Source: Candidatus Aminicenantota bacterium
GTDB lineage: Bacteria > Acidobacteriota > Aminicenantia > Aminicenantales > Aminicenantaceae
DNA length: 5,969 nt
Reading direction: 5' to 3'
Assembly: GCA_030614645.1 (NCBI GenBank)
Contig: JAUWTR010000121.1
Span: 1 to 5,969, forward strand
The translations under genes and the position numbers were made by a program. The notes beneath the pieces are model-generated. The model made no database searches. It had not been told where the DNA came from and saw only the letters and a list, made by a program, of their open reading frames with translations. Within the stretch, counting starts at the first letter, position 1; every line of letters begins with the position of its first letter. Below are positions 5,353-5,969 of the stretch, piece by piece.

Positions 5353-5757
5353 TATGAAAAGATATTGAAGACCCAGGGCATAGAAAATCTGCATATTATG
5401 ACATGTGGAGAGCGAACGCCTAATCCAGCCGAATTACTCAGTTTTCCTGAAATGGATGACTTAATTCAAGATCTCAAACAAGAGTTCGACGTAATACTGT
5501 TTGACAGCTCTCCCACACTTCCGGTAACTGATTCAGCTGTTTTAGGAGCTAAGGCTGATGGCGTTATTTTAGTATATCAGGCTGGCAAGACTGCAAGACA
5601 GGCACTTTTCCGTTCCAAAATTCAATTGGAAAATGTGGATGTTAAAATTATTGGCGTTGTCATAAATAACCTAAAGGCTAAATACATTGAAGATGTTACG
5701 CCTTATCAAAAATACCGCTATTATGGATATTACGGAGAGGAAAAAGAAAAAGAATAG
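5353..5757 (+). pseudogene. C-terminal part of the BY-type tyrosine kinase, cut off by the TAG
   Basis: In the same frame as the preceding part, this stretch supplies the rest of the kinase. It contains the GIENLHIMTCG...PNPAELL segment, Walker B VILFDSSP (Asp572 if the frame is joined), and LVYQAGKT. A tyrosine-rich tail follows, with seven Tyr between residues about 632 and 648 (VTPYQKYRYYGYYG), the usual autophosphorylation cluster. Joined, the protein would have 655 residues, ordinary for a Wzc-like fusion. Independent translation looks unlikely. The first candidate starts are TTG at 5365 and ATG at 5398, neither with a clear ribosome site, and a fragment without Walker A could not bind ATP. 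The intact motifs argue that the break is recent, artefactual or bypassed. The stretch ends in TAG followed at once by TAA. Confidence 0.75.
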
Positions 5758-5762
5758 TAAAA

Positions 5763-5777
5763 CACGCCTCTCGCGTG
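5763..5777. other. Small hairpin after the kinase gene
   Basis: CACGC (5763-5767) and GCGTG (5773-5777) are complementary around a CTCTC loop. There is no T-tract after it, so it is not a typical intrinsic terminator. It may stabilise a processed end, or be chance. The remaining 67 nt before the next start show nothing else. Confidence 0.3.
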
Positions 5778-5844
5778 GCAATTATAAGGCCAGAATATCC
5801 GCCAAAAACATAATAAAACACTATTTATTTTGGAAATTTGAGCT

Positions 5845-5969
5845 ATGCCCATAAATATAAACTGGAAATCGCCAAAATATGCCACTGTTACAGCTCTCTT
5901 AGCAATCTCTATCATCGGAATTTCTTTGGGTATTGTTGTTAGCAAATTTTCCTTTGAAGTTTCCCTTGC
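5845..5969 (+). CDS. Membrane protein, N-terminal fragment, probably O-antigen ligase/polymerase family
   Basis: Forty-one codons are visible before the window ends. They encode MPININWKSPKYA followed by a hydrophobic stretch at about residues 14-32 (VTALLAISIIGISLGIVV) and then SKFSFEVSL. A short polar start leading straight into a helix fits the N-terminus of a polytopic inner-membrane protein. The position after an exporter and a Wzc-type gene, together with the general look of the start, suggests an O-antigen ligase/polymerase (WaaL/Wzy-like) protein. This is inference from context, since no diagnostic motif is inside the window. The ATG is the first start after an in-frame TGA at 5839-5841. 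A weak GGAAA at 5832-5836 lies 8 nt upstream. The 87-nt gap from the kinase gene has no strong terminator, so it is likely in the same operon. Confidence 0.55.
   Translation, partial: MPININWKSPKYATVTALLAISIIGISLGIVVSKFSFEVSL

Noticed and set aside
5350..5370. Frameshift as cause of the kinase split
   Set aside because: Both parts are in the same reading frame (start positions differ by a multiple of three), so only the TAG codon separates them.
5730..5945. Minus-strand open frame of 71 codons
   Set aside because: It overlaps the end of the kinase and the start of the next membrane-protein gene in antisense, with no recognisable domain.

Overview
This window comes from an AT-rich bacterial genome and holds the start of an exopolysaccharide/capsule export and polymerisation cluster, next to a divergently transcribed gene of the DUF1846 family. 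A predicted outer-membrane lipoprotein exporter (Wza type) beside a Wzc-type co-polymerase/tyrosine kinase points to a diderm (Gram-negative-type) organism. The abundance of short palindromic repeats in the gaps would fit uncultivated lineages such as Omnitrophota, Aerophobota or Desulfobacterota. That placement is only an impression and cannot be settled from this sequence.

Layout. Positions 1-190 are non-coding, with two copies of a perfect short palindrome exactly 70 bp apart and a hairpin abutting the end of the next gene. A 506-aa DUF1846/UPF0371 protein is encoded on the minus strand (191-1711). The gap 1712-2420 holds no convincing gene but is dense in structure. It contains the DUF1846 promoter and ribosome binding site, small hairpins, a GC-richer 166-bp segment with several nested complementary stems (1941-2106; structured RNA or MITE-like element), and a composite repeat (2133-2363). 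The composite repeat has 24-bp inverted arms matching at 23 of 24 positions, around four tandem degenerate copies of the palindrome seen at the left edge. A near-consensus sigma70-type promoter (2380-2409) follows directly.

The plus-strand operon then reads: an AMIN-domain plus Wza-type polysaccharide export lipoprotein (2442-3737); a Wzz/GumC-type co-polymerase fused to a BY-type tyrosine autokinase (3790-5757), broken by one in-frame TAG at 5350-5352; and the first 41 codons of a membrane protein (5845 onward) that is probably an O-antigen ligase/polymerase-family protein. In the usual model the inner-membrane co-polymerase/kinase controls chain length and docks to the outer-membrane exporter, while the polymerase or ligase builds or transfers the glycan.

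The most unusual points are the kinase with an amber codon between its Walker A' and Walker B motifs and with Gly replacing the first Walker A' Asp, and the unexplained structured segment at 1941-2106. The repeat structures are also noteworthy, including a compensatory base-pair change between the two left-hand palindromes.
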